This document shows, one piece after another, positions 1-8,147 of a stretch of 33,383 nt of DNA. How positions within the stretch are numbered: the first letter of the stretch is position 1; each line of letters begins with the position of its first letter. The translations under genes and the position numbers were made by a program. Below the pieces are notes generated by a model, which was given only the letters and a program-made list of their open reading frames with translations, searched no databases and was not told where the DNA came from. The DNA comes from an uncultured Bacteroidales bacterium (GTDB lineage Bacteria; Bacteroidota; Bacteroidia; Bacteroidales; Muribaculaceae): positions 1 through 33,383 of the forward strand of contig UQMZ01000043.1 of assembly GCA_900542185.1 (NCBI GenBank), read 5' to 3'.

Positions 1-45
1 AAAAATAATAACCACTAAAAAATTTTTTAAGTGTCTACTTTTTAG

Positions 46-65
46 GTCCGGTACAGTCCGGTACA
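46..65. repeat. Direct repeat of GTCCGGTACA, two adjacent copies
   Basis: GTCCGGTACA occurs twice back to back at 46-55 and 56-65. It lies in the AT-rich stretch upstream of the ATPase gene and contains no visible gene. It could be a remnant end of an element or an operator. Nothing else in 1-94 is recognisable. Confidence 0.5.
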
Positions 66-94
66 CCGCCAATGTGCAATGTCCAATAGTGGTG

Positions 95-125
95 TTGCTA
101 AATTCTGAGAAAATGTGTAACTTTG
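95..125 (+). promoter_or_regulatory. Bacteroidetes-type promoter for the ATPase gene
   Basis: A -33-like TTG at 95-97 is followed after exactly 20 nt by TAACTTTG at 118-125, a perfect match to the Bacteroidetes -7 consensus TAnnTTTG. Transcription would begin near 131-133, giving a leader of about 100 nt that carries the second and third 33-nt repeats. Confidence 0.6.
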
Positions 126-208
126 CAACAAATCTCGGGCATAAAATGTGTAATATATGGCAAATACTCGGATATAAAACGTGTATATATTCGCATAATA
201 CATTCATA
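110..208 (+). repeat. Three tandem imperfect 33-nt repeats in the ATPase leader
   Basis: Units begin at 110, 143 and 176, so the period is exactly 33 nt. Each begins AAAA(T/C)GTGTA. The first two also share a CTCGG-type element near their ends and a GCAA(C)AAAT-like core, while the third is more diverged. The units abut with no spacers, so this is not a CRISPR array. The first unit contains the -7 box of the promoter. The copies could be decayed promoter duplications or a leader regulatory element. Confidence 0.6.
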
Positions 209-231
209 TACAATAATATAATCACAATAGT

Positions 232-1569
232 ATGTTTAAGAGAAAAATAGAGTGCCAACTTGAGTCTTGGCTGGAAGATTCAGCACATAAACCAATCATA
301 ATAAAAGGTGTGCGTCAATGTGGAAAGACATGCAGTGTAAAGGATTTTGCCAAGAAACACTTCAAGAATGTAGTATATCTCGATTTTCGAGAGCATCCGG
401 AATACAAGAAGTTTTTCATCCCTAATTTAGATGTGGATTCTATTATAATGCGTCTCACTGCGGCTATGCCTGCTGCGATAATTGAACCGCATAATACCTG
501 TTTTGTTTTTGACGAAGTCCAGGATTGCCCCCGGGCAAGAGGTGCACTTAAATATTTTCATCTTGACGGCAGATATGAAGTGATGTGCACCGGGTCGTTG
601 CTGGGTGTGAACGGATATAAAACCGGCGAGGAGCAGGCAGAAGAAGCGGAATCTTCAATACCTGTGGGTTTTGAGGAGATAGTCAATATGTACCCTATGG
701 ATTTTGAAGAATGGTTGTGGGCGAATGGCATAAGGCAAATGCATGTAGACTATCTGAAAAAATGCTATGACAATCTGACTCCGGTGGATACAGCCATTCA
801 CGACAGATTCCGCGAATTGCTGAGACTATATGTCATAGTCGGTGGCATGCCTGAAGCTGTTACGACATTCATAGAAACAAAACAAATCGGGAAAGTCCTG
901 AACATACAACGCCGCATCATCGATGAGTACAAGGCTGATATGATCAAGTATGCACTACCTGCAGATAAATCGAGAATACGGGAATGCTTCGAATCCATTC
1001 CCGCCCAACTCGCCCGCGAATATAAAAAGTTCGCGTATGTCGCCGTGAGGCCCGGAGCACGAGGCAGGGACTATGCAGGCAGTCTTCAATGGATAGAGGA
1101 TGCAGGCATTATCCACAGATGTTATAATGTGGACATTACAGAGCTGCCACTTGATGGCAATAAGATTCAAAGTGAGTTCAAGGTATATATGGCTGACATA
1201 GGACTGTTGGTTTCAATGCTTGAAGAAGGGACGCAGTCAAATATTCTGGAAGGAGACTTATTAGGCTATAAAGGAGCTATATACGAAAACCTTTTGGCTG
1301 ATATTTTCAGCAAGATGGGACGTAAGCTATATTACTATCATAAAAACGGCGGCATAGAGCTGGATTTTCTGATGCGCCACAAAGGACGTTGTACGCCGGT
1401 AGAATGCAAGGCGACAACCGGCAATGCCAAGTCGTTGCGTACTGTTCTTAACCACCCCGAAAAATACAAGGTGGGGATGGCCGTTAAACTTGGAGATTAT
1501 AATGTCGGCCTGAAAGACAATCTGCTTACGTTGCCTATGTATATGGCTTTTCTGCTCAACGAGCCATAG
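232..1569 (+). CDS. AAA-family ATPase with C-terminal DUF4143 domain
   Basis: This 445-residue cytoplasmic protein belongs to the large prokaryotic AAA/DUF4143 group. The N-terminal P-loop reads GVRQCGKT at residues 26-33. A Walker B-like stretch, CFVFDEVQ, follows near residue 90. The C-terminal part carries the DUF4143 pattern, including GIELDFLMRH and PVECKA, which resemble the acidic and E-x-K positions of a PD-(D/E)XK-like nuclease fold. Family members are common in Bacteroidetes and often sit in variable regions; their cellular role is poorly defined and no substrate is implied here. The ATG at 232 follows an AT-rich leader and a good promoter. The gene is clearly richer in A/T codons than the genes after it, which suggests separate acquisition. 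It does not appear to belong to the PUL downstream. Confidence 0.9.
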   Translation: MFKRKIECQLESWLEDSAHKPIIIKGVRQCGKTCSVKDFAKKHFKNVVYLDFREHPEYKKFFIPNLDVDSIIMRLTAAMPAAIIEPHNTCFVFDEVQDCPRARGALKYFHLDGRYEVMCTGSLLGVNGYKTGEEQAEEAESSIPVGFEEIVNMYPMDFEEWLWANGIRQMHVDYLKKCYDNLTPVDTAIHDRFRELLRLYVIVGGMPEAVTTFIETKQIGKVLNIQRRIIDEYKADMIKYALPADKSRIRECFESIPAQLAREYKKFAYVAVRPGARGRDYAGSLQWIEDAGIIHRCYNVDITELPLDGNKIQSEFKVYMADIGLLVSMLEEGTQSNILEGDLLGYKGAIYENLLADIFSKMGRKLYYYHKNGGIELDFLMRHKGRCTPVECKATTGNAKSLRTVLNHPEKYKVGMAVKLGDYNVGLKDNLLTLPMYMAFLLNEP

Positions 1570-1695
1570 TCCGACAATGACAACGCAGGCAATCTCCAGC
1601 AGCGAGCACCAATGGATAAATGCCGCCGTGGTTTGAATATTTAATGAGTCCGGAACGTTATACAAACGTATTATAACTGAAAATTCCACTATCCG

Positions 1696-2661
1696 ATGAA
1701 TTACGTATTGCTGATCATAGGCCTGGTACTGATACTGGGCGGAGCCAATTATCTGACGGACGGCGCCGCTGCGATAGCCCGCAAGTTCGGTCTGTCGGAC
1801 CTCATAGTGGGCCTGACCATCGTGGCGTTCGGAACATCGGCTCCGGAACTGACCATCAGCGTCATGTCGGCCGTAGACGGCAATACCGGCATGGCCATCG
1901 GCAACGTGGTGGGCAGCAACATCTTCAACACCCTGCTCATAATCGGCGCCGTGGCTCTGGCCCGTCCCATACATATAGGCAAAGGAATAATGATCAACGA
2001 GATACCGTTGGTGATACTGGCCAGCGTAGCCATCCTGGCCATGGGTTGCTCGCCGTGGCTGGACGGCACTGCGCCCGAAATTTCGCGCGTCAACGGCATC
2101 CTGCTGCTCCTCTTTTTCGTCATATTCATGCGCTACATCTTCTCACAGGCCCAGGAATCCAAACAAGACCGGTCCGGTCAGCCTGCCGGGGCCAAACCGC
2201 AGCCCGGGATGTGGCTGTCGGCCGTCATGGTGCTCGGAGGCCTCGCAGCATTGATTTATGGCGGCGACCTGTTTGTGGACAAGGCCTCGGCCATAGCCAG
2301 GTCATGGGGCGTGAGCGACGCCATAATCGGCCTGACCATCGTGGCCGCAGGAACCTCCCTCCCCGAGCTGGCCACATCCCTTGTAGCGGCCATCAAAGGA
2401 AACTCCGGAATAGCCGTAGGCAACGTGATAGGCAGCAATATATTCAACATCTTCCTGGTGTTGGGCTGCGCCGCGGCAATACGTCCCCTCCCCTTCGGCG
2501 GTATCTCGACGTTCGACCTCGGTGTGCTCACCGGCAGCGCATTGCTGTTCTGGTTCTTCGGATGGTTCTTCAAGACGCGTACCATCACCCGCACCGAGGG
2601 CGCCATCATGGCTCTATGTTATATACTCTATATCTCCATCCTCGTTATTCAAGCCGTATAA
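1696..2661 (+). CDS. Calcium/sodium antiporter, CaCA family (YrbG-like)
   Basis: This 321-residue polytopic inner-membrane protein has the internal two-fold repeat of the CaCA cation/Ca2+ exchanger superfamily. The alpha-1 motif GTSAPEL lies at residues 46-52 and the alpha-2 motif GTSLPEL at 219-225. Each is followed by a matching GN(V)(V/I)GSNIFN segment, the ion-binding signature of the family. About ten hydrophobic segments are visible, with a hydrophilic loop around residues 153-172 between the two halves. Length is typical for the bacterial YrbG-type members, which exchange Na+ for Ca2+; the ion used here is not determined. The gene lies 126 nt after the ATPase gene in sequence with no recognisable feature. 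The next gene begins 21 nt downstream, so the two are probably co-transcribed. Confidence 0.92.
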   Translation: MNYVLLIIGLVLILGGANYLTDGAAAIARKFGLSDLIVGLTIVAFGTSAPELTISVMSAVDGNTGMAIGNVVGSNIFNTLLIIGAVALARPIHIGKGIMINEIPLVILASVAILAMGCSPWLDGTAPEISRVNGILLLLFFVIFMRYIFSQAQESKQDRSGQPAGAKPQPGMWLSAVMVLGGLAALIYGGDLFVDKASAIARSWGVSDAIIGLTIVAAGTSLPELATSLVAAIKGNSGIAVGNVIGSNIFNIFLVLGCAAAIRPLPFGGISTFDLGVLTGSALLFWFFGWFFKTRTITRTEGAIMALCYILYISILVIQAV

Positions 2662-2682
2662 TTGCAAATTAACCTATTTATC

Positions 2683-3852
2683 ATGAACAGCATAACAACT
2701 TCAATCCTGCTTCTCACAGCCGCGCTCGCGCCGTGCTCAGCCTACGCGGCCAATCCTGTAGCCATAGGTTACGGCAGCGCCAAGGAATCAAAAGACATTG
2801 TATTTACCGTCTCCAATCCGTCTGACATGGCGCGCAACGAAATGGTGGAAATAGCCGAAGCTCCTGCCACGCCTTTCCAGCTGGTGGATGCCCGTGGTCA
2901 CGAGGTGCCGTATCAGATCACCCACGACGGCAAGATGATCTTCCGCATATCCATCCCCGCAAAGGCCGGGATAGACTACAAGCTGGTTCCCGGCACTCCG
3001 ATGCCTGTCGACACCATCTGCTATGGCCGCATATTCCCGGAACGCAAGGACGACCTGGCGTGGGAAAACGACCGCGGCGCGTTCCGTGCCTACGGCCCTG
3101 CGCTGCAGCAGAGCGGCGAGAAGGCCTACGGCTACGACGTGTGGACCAAGAGCGTGACCGAGCCGGTGCTGGAACAGCGCTTCTATGACGACCGTGTAAA
3201 GCGCATCTCGTTCCATATAGACCACGGCAAAGGTATGGACGTATATGCCGTCGGTCCGACGTTAGGGGGCGGCACATCGGCCCTGCTCCTGCCGGGCGAC
3301 AGCATCGTGATGCCCTACTGCTGGGCCGAGGCCCGCGTGCTGGACAACGGACCCCTGCGCTTCACCGCCGAGCTGACCTACAATCCCGTCAGGATAGGCG
3401 GCAAGGACGTGATAGAGCATCGCCTTATCACGCTTGATGCCGGCGACTGCCTCAACAAGACAACGGTTTGGTACGACAACCTTCCTGCCGACGCCCGTCC
3501 GATAGCAGGCATCGTTGTGCACGACTCCAATCCGCAGGGCTACGACTTCGGCAACGGTTTTGTAACCTACACCGACTACACACAGGAGCCGGGAGCCAAC
3601 AACGGCGAGATCTACTTAGCCCTATGCGGCGACAAGACAATGAAGGCACGCTACATACCGTTTGACGCACCGCGCGGCGACGCCGTGGGCCATGTGATAC
3701 TCTCCGCCCCCGAAGGCACCGACCGCATGACCTATTACTGGGGCTCCGGCTGGTCGAAAGGCTTCGTGCCCGACGCCGCGCAGTGGAATGCCATAGTCCG
3801 CACCCAATCCGACGCCCTCTCCCTGCCGCCCCTGACCGTCACCTTCAAGTAA
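2683..3852 (+). CDS. Secreted DUF4861 family protein
   Basis: This 389-residue exported protein has a Sec signal peptide (residues 1 to about 22, ending near AYA). The rest matches the DUF4861 pattern: an N-terminal segment containing VSNPSDMARNEMVEI, a central WENDRGAFRAYGPAL block, and a C-terminal TYYWGSGWSKG block near the end. I chose ATG 2683 rather than the in-frame TTG at 2662 because it begins directly with the signal peptide. DUF4861 proteins are often found in Bacteroidetes carbohydrate loci, but I know of no firm function. It follows the antiporter by 21 nt and precedes the HTCS gene by 301 nt. A role in the neighbouring PUL is possible but unproven. Confidence 0.82.
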   Translation: MNSITTSILLLTAALAPCSAYAANPVAIGYGSAKESKDIVFTVSNPSDMARNEMVEIAEAPATPFQLVDARGHEVPYQITHDGKMIFRISIPAKAGIDYKLVPGTPMPVDTICYGRIFPERKDDLAWENDRGAFRAYGPALQQSGEKAYGYDVWTKSVTEPVLEQRFYDDRVKRISFHIDHGKGMDVYAVGPTLGGGTSALLLPGDSIVMPYCWAEARVLDNGPLRFTAELTYNPVRIGGKDVIEHRLITLDAGDCLNKTTVWYDNLPADARPIAGIVVHDSNPQGYDFGNGFVTYTDYTQEPGANNGEIYLALCGDKTMKARYIPFDAPRGDAVGHVILSAPEGTDRMTYYWGSGWSKGFVPDAAQWNAIVRTQSDALSLPPLTVTFK

Positions 3853-3949
3853 CGCAGACTCTCCACCCATAAGTTGCCGACGTGGACGTCGTCCTCATAG
3901 TCGGGTGGGTTCTCCGAACCGCGCACGGCAACGGAGATTATTCCTATAA

Positions 3950-3994
3950 AATCACAGCGCAGGCTCTACCCGAGTCTGCGCTGCTACTGTGATT
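3950..3994. other. Long imperfect stem-loop in the 301-nt gap before the HTCS gene
   Basis: AATCACAG (3950-3957) pairs with CTGTGATT (3987-3994). CGCAGGCTC (3958-3966) pairs with GAGTCTGCG (3972-3980), with one G-T pair, around a 5-nt loop and a 6-nt one-sided bulge (3981-3986). There is no T tract on the plus strand, but read on the minus strand the stem is followed by TTTTAT. It may help terminate the antiporter/DUF4861 transcript or block antisense reading. The rest of 3853-4153 holds smaller inverted repeats such as GGTTC/GAACC near 3909-3921 and the HTCS promoter region, but no gene. Confidence 0.5.
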
Positions 3995-4077
3995 ACCCGT
4001 CCGTGACGCATACCCGAATGCTACAATATTCAAAAACCATACTATAATACATTCATAGCGTACTATTTGTAATTTAA

Positions 4078-4133
4078 TTGCATCCTCCTGCAATATCGTT
4101 GCATCATCCTCACATGCCAAGCATATATATTTG
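4078..4133 (+). promoter_or_regulatory. Candidate operator repeats and promoter of the HTCS gene
   Basis: TTGCATC occurs at 4078-4084 and again at 4099-4105, 21 nt apart start to start. TATATTTG at 4126-4133 matches the Bacteroidetes -7 box TAnnTTTG exactly. The TTG of the second repeat sits 24 nt before this box, slightly longer than the usual spacing of about 20, which would fit an activator-dependent promoter. The GTG start codon is 20 nt further on. Confidence 0.5.
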
Positions 4134-4153
4134 CAACATAAAAAAGAACCACC

Positions 4154-5947
4154 GTGAAAAAACCGATCCTGACATTCATTATAAGTATCCTTATTGTGGC
4201 ACACGCCTCGGCGTCGCTGTACCGCAGCTACCAGACCGACGACGGGCTCTCGCACAACGGCGTATGGGCCGTGATGCAGGACAGCCGCGGATTCCTGTGG
4301 TTCGGCACCAACGACGGACTGAACCGGTTCGACGGACTGAACTTCAAGGTGTACCAGCGCGTCGACAACGACAGTCTGAGCTTAGGCAACAATTTCATCC
4401 ACTGTCTGCTGGAGACACCCGGCGGCGACATACTCGTCGGCACCAAAGAGGGGTTATACAGCTATAGTCCCGACAGCGACAGTTTCCGCCATGTGGCTCT
4501 TGACGGACATAGGTTCGGCGACGACCGCAACAGCATACACTGTCTTGTGACGGACAAAACGGGACATCTATGGGTGGGATGCTACGGCCAAGGCATATAC
4601 CGTCTGGATTCCAGGCTAAATGTCCTGCGCCATTACGACGGCAGACAGCTGCCGTCGCGCTTCGTCACCGCAATGGACACCGACATTTCAGGCGCAATCT
4701 GGGTCGGCACCGACAACGCCGGTCTTTTCCGCCTCGATCCCCGCACCGGCAAGACGACGTCCACTCCTGTCTGCGGAGAAAACATACAGACCCTGTACCG
4801 ACAGAACGACAATACGCTATGGGCGGGCACCCTGACCGACGGCCTGTTTCATTTCGATCCACGCTCCAATTCAGTCAGGCGCATCACCCACACCACATCC
4901 TCCAATGCACCCGTACATGACATAAAGGCCCTTACTCCATATAGTCCCAACGAGCTGATAATGGGGTCGGAAAACGGCCTGCTCAGGCTTGACCGCAATA
5001 CGCACACGCTCCGGCCATTCGACGATGGCAGCTCATACGACAATCTGCCCGACAAAAGCATCTTCGCCATCACGCGTGACAACGAAGGAGGTCTGTGGCT
5101 CGGCACGTATTTTTACGGCGTATGTTATCTTTCGCCGCGCATCAACGCCTTTTCCTATTATCAGGCAGGACATAACGACGGAGGCAACGCGCGGACAAAC
5201 AACATTGTCAAACGCATAGTCGAGGTGCCTGACGGAAACATCGTGCTGACCTCAAGCGGCAAGGGCCTGAACATATTCAATCCGGCCACACGCACCACAT
5301 CCGTATTTCCCGTTGCGGGACTTTCCGACAACATTCAAGGGACCCTGGCCGTCGGCGACCGGCTCTGGATCAGCGACTATGACCGGGGCATAACCGTGGC
5401 CGGATACCCGTCCGGCAACATCACCGCCAACTATACCACTGCCGACGGACTGCCTTCGAATGTGGTCAACGTCATGTACCGCGCCTCCACAGGGCGCATA
5501 TATGCCGGCACCTCGCGAGGGGCAGCCGTATTCGACGGGACGGGATTCAACCGCATCCCGGCCCTGCAGTCGGCGTCCGTGATGAAGATTCTTGAGGATT
5601 ACGAAGGAAACCTCTGGTTCGCCACACATTTCCACGGGCTGTTCCGCATGAGTCCCGACGGCCGGTTCACCAACTACGTCCACCGTACCGGCAATGCCTC
5701 GTCGCTGCCCGGCAACAACCTCAACAACATATTTCTTGACTCGCGCGGCAAATTGTGGATCGGCACCGAAGGCGAAGGCCTGGCTCTGTTCAATCCCTCC
5801 ACCGGCAAGGTGGAACGGCGTTTCACCGAGGCCCGCGGCGGACTCCCGTCAAACATAATCTATTCCACGCAGGAGGATATGAACGGGAACATCTGGGTGT
5901 CCACGGGAGGCGGACTCGTGAAGATCTCGGCCGACGACTATTCCTAA
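4154..5947 (+). CDS. Hybrid two-component system sensor, N-terminal part (frameshifted)
   Basis: This 597-residue piece is the periplasmic sensor half of an HTCS, the one-protein sensor/regulator typical of Bacteroidetes PULs. It begins at a GTG. The start is supported by an immediate signal peptide (residues 1-20) and by the family-typical N-terminus YRSYQTDDGLSHNGVWAV. It then shows repeated Reg_prop beta-propeller blades with motifs such as DSRGFLWFGTNDGLNRFDG, GHLWVGCYGQGIYR, GNLWFATHFHGLFR and GKLWIGTEGEGL. The frame closes at TAA 5945-5947 just after GGLVKISADDYS, in the middle of the propeller. Homology continues without a gap in the -1 frame. As written, this product would lack the last blades, membrane segment and signalling domains. 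The fused gene would encode about 1316 residues, a normal HTCS length. The propeller probably binds a fragment of the PUL substrate. Confidence 0.88.
   Translation: MKKPILTFIISILIVAHASASLYRSYQTDDGLSHNGVWAVMQDSRGFLWFGTNDGLNRFDGLNFKVYQRVDNDSLSLGNNFIHCLLETPGGDILVGTKEGLYSYSPDSDSFRHVALDGHRFGDDRNSIHCLVTDKTGHLWVGCYGQGIYRLDSRLNVLRHYDGRQLPSRFVTAMDTDISGAIWVGTDNAGLFRLDPRTGKTTSTPVCGENIQTLYRQNDNTLWAGTLTDGLFHFDPRSNSVRRITHTTSSNAPVHDIKALTPYSPNELIMGSENGLLRLDRNTHTLRPFDDGSSYDNLPDKSIFAITRDNEGGLWLGTYFYGVCYLSPRINAFSYYQAGHNDGGNARTNNIVKRIVEVPDGNIVLTSSGKGLNIFNPATRTTSVFPVAGLSDNIQGTLAVGDRLWISDYDRGITVAGYPSGNITANYTTADGLPSNVVNVMYRASTGRIYAGTSRGAAVFDGTGFNRIPALQSASVMKILEDYEGNLWFATHFHGLFRMSPDGRFTNYVHRTGNASSLPGNNLNNIFLDSRGKLWIGTEGEGLALFNPSTGKVERRFTEARGGLPSNIIYSTQEDMNGNIWVSTGGGLVKISADDYS
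5942..5947 (+). other. Frameshift site in the HTCS gene
   Basis: The upstream frame reads tat tcc taa. Re-reading base 5944 gives tcc cta agg and continues as SLRDFRYLE in the downstream frame, restoring the expected propeller sequence. One missing base (for example TCCTAAGG for TCCCTAAGG) explains the break. There is no long homopolymer and no slippery heptamer at the site. Confidence 0.75.
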
Positions 5948-8103
5948 GGGATTTCCGATACCTCGAGAATCTCCTTAAGATACACTACACGCACAATTCC
6001 TCACTGCGTTCGGGCAAAGGCGACATGCTTTACTTCGGCGGTTCGGGCGGTTTCATCACCTTTGATCCGGCCGCCATCCGCAAGAACGACATGGCTCCCG
6101 CCGTGCGTGTCACGGATTTCTACGTCAACGGCCGACGCGACCGGCGCCCTGCGGACGGGAGCGCGAAAATTGAACTTGCCTCGTCCGAATCGACATTCGG
6201 GTTCGACGTGGCGTGTCTCAGCTATCTTTCCCCCGAACAGAACAAGATAGCCTACCGTCTCGAAGGCTTCGACTCGACATGGAAGACCCTGCCGGGCACC
6301 GAGCGGCATATCGGCTACATGAACATCCCCGCCGGCAAATACACCCTTCAGATCAAAGGCGCCAACAACGACGGCGTATGGAGCGAGCCGATCGAACTCC
6401 GGCTCGTGGTCAGAAGGCCCTTCCTGCTCTCCAACACGATGCTGGTGGTGTACATCCTGCTTTTCGGCATGGTGCTGTATTTCCTGAAACGCCGCCTTGA
6501 CGCCTCGCACCGGCGCAAGATGGTGAAGTTCAGCCACGCCAAGGAGAAGGAACTGTATGAGGCGAAAATAGGGTTCTTCACCAACATCGCCCATGAGATC
6601 CGCACGCCCCTTTCGCTGATCAGCGCTCCGCTGGACACCATATTGAAATCGGGCGACGGCAACGAACGCACCCGGCGTAACCTCGTGGTGATGAAAAGCA
6701 ACGTGCAGCGGCTGCTGGAGCTTATCAACCAGCTGCTGGATTTCCGCAAGGTGGAGTCCCAGCTGATGCGGCTGAGTTTCACCAGGTGCAACGCCTCGGA
6801 AATAGTGGAGGGAATATGCAGCCGCTACGAGGAATTCACCGGTCTGCACGGCATCCGACTGGACCGGAGCGGCATTCAACCCGGAATAGAATGCGTGCTC
6901 GACCCCGAGGCTTTCGAGAAAATCGTGGGCAACCTGATGTCGAACGCAATGAAATTCGCCGACAAACGCATCACCGTGTCCATGCACCTGGACCGGGAGG
7001 GACAGACGCTTCGTCTTGAAATAGCCGATGACGGCCCCGGAATCAAGGAAAAGGACATAAAGCGCATCTTCGAGTCATTCTATCAGGTGGACGACCATGG
7101 GAAACATCCCGGCTCGGGCCTTGGCCTTCCGTTGGCCCGCAGCCTCGCCAGGATGCACGACGGCGAGATCAGCGTGGAATCCGAATACGGCCACGGCAGC
7201 CGGTTCATCCTGACAATCCCCACGACGCTGCAGGCCGACACACAGGAACATGACAGGACATCCGGCACACAATCGACCGATGAAAACGGGCCCGCGGATT
7301 CCGACGCCGCATCCGGCACGGAGGACCGCAACATGCCCACGGTGCTGATAGTGGAGGACAACGACCAGTTGCGTTCGTTCATCGCCGACAATCTCTCGGA
7401 TGCGTTCAATACCCTCTCGGCGTCGAACGGTGTCGAAGCGTTCGCCATTCTTGAAAACAGGAACGTAGACATCATCATCTCCGACATAATGATGCCCGAC
7501 ATGGACGGCATCGAGCTGTGCCGGGCCGTCCGCGGCAATCCCACGTTCTCGCATATCCCGGTCATCCTGCTGTCGGCCAAGACCGACATCGAGACCAAAG
7601 TGGAGGGCCTGAACATCGGAGCCGACGCATATATAGAGAAACCGTTCTCCATCGAGCAGCTCCGCGCCCAAGCCGCCAGCATTCTTGACAGCCGGCGCCG
7701 GCTCAGGGAGAATTTCATAAAATCGCCCCTCGATTTCTACAAGAACCCGCATACCGAGGACACCCATGAAACGGAGAACGCAGAGTTCGTCAAGAAACTG
7801 AACGACCTCATTCTCGAGAACCTTACCAACGACAATTTCAACATCGACGGCCTGGCCCGCATGTTCCTGATGAGCCGGTCCAATTTCCACAAACGGGTCA
7901 AGGGCGTCACGGGCAAGACTCCCAACGACTATATCCGGATAGTGCGCCTCAGCAAGAGCGCCGAGCTTCTTGCCACGGGACGCTACCAGATTGTCGAGGT
8001 GTGCTATATGGTGGGTTTCAACACCCCGTCATACTTCTCAAAATGCTTTTTCGAACATTTCGGGAAACTGCCCAAGGACTACATCAACGACCTGAACAAA
8101 TAG
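5944..8103 (+). CDS. Hybrid two-component system, C-terminal part: Y_Y_Y, kinase, receiver, AraC
   Basis: This is the second part of the HTCS, open in the -1 frame relative to the first. The homologous reading begins at about 5944; if translated alone the first plausible ATG is 6025. In order it shows the last propeller blade (DMLYFGGSGGFITFDP) and a Y_Y_Y domain (YRLEGFDSTWKTLPG). A membrane segment follows (VVYILLFGMVLYFL, near 6446-6490), then a HisKA H-box FFTNIAHEIRTPLSLI with the phospho-accepting His at codon 6592. The HATPase has an N-box, DDGPGI and GSGLGLPLA. The receiver has VLIVEDND, the DIMMPDMDG phospho-acceptor segment and a conserved Lys in EKPF. The protein ends in an AraC-type HTH running to the C-terminus. 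All signalling residues expected of an active protein are present. susC starts 44 nt downstream with no separate promoter seen. Confidence 0.88.
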   Translation, partial: LRDFRYLENLLKIHYTHNSSLRSGKGDMLYFGGSGGFITFDPAAIRKNDMAPAVRVTDFYVNGRRDRRPADGSAKIELASSESTFGFDVACLSYLSPEQNKIAYRLEGFDSTWKTLPGTERHIGYMNIPAGKYTLQIKGANNDGVWSEPIELRLVVRRPFLLSNTMLVVYILLFGMVLYFLKRRLDASHRRKMVKFSHAKEKELYEAKIGFFTNIAHEIRTPLSLISAPLDTILKSGDGNERTRRNLVVMKSNVQRLLELINQLLDFRKVESQLMRLSFTRCNASEIVEGICSRYEEFTGLHGIRLDRSGIQPGIECVLDPEAFEKIVGNLMSNAMKFADKRITVSMHLDREGQTLRLEIADDGPGIKEKDIKRIFESFYQVDDHGKHPGSGLGLPLARSLARMHDGEISVESEYGHGSRFILTIPTTLQADTQEHDRTSGTQSTDENGPADSDAASGTEDRNMPTVLIVEDNDQLRSFIADNLSDAFNTLSASNGVEAFAILENRNVDIIISDIMMPDMDGIELCRAVRGNPTFSHIPVILLSAKTDIETKVEGLNIGADAYIEKPFSIEQLRAQAASILDSRRRLRENFIKSPLDFYKNPHTEDTHETENAEFVKKLNDLILENLTNDNFNIDGLARMFLMSRSNFHKRVKGVTGKTPNDYIRIVRLSKSAELLATGRYQIVEVCYMVGFNTPSYFSKCFFEHFGKLPKDYINDLNK

Positions 8104-8147
8104 AGTCGGCAATCCACCTGATAACTCAAACTAAACCAACCATACTC

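Noticed and set aside
110..208. Possible CRISPR array
   Set aside because: The repeats abut one another without spacers and are imperfect. No cas genes are present.
1327..1974. 215-codon minus-strand frame spanning the ATPase/antiporter junction
   Set aside because: It overlaps two well-supported plus-strand genes, and its translation shows no family pattern.
3944..4255. Minus-strand frame of 103 codons in the gap before the HTCS gene
   Set aside because: It overlaps the HTCS start and promoter, and its composition is unlike a protein. No start signal is seen.
5942..5947. Programmed -1 ribosomal frameshift in the HTCS gene
   Set aside because: No X-XXY-YYZ slippery heptamer is present at the junction, and HTCS genes are not known to use one. 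Mutation or sequence error is simpler.
6001..6987. 328-codon open frame on the minus strand
   Set aside because: It is antisense to the kinase part of the HTCS, whose motifs are unmistakable. It has no recognisable domain and arises from GC-biased third positions.
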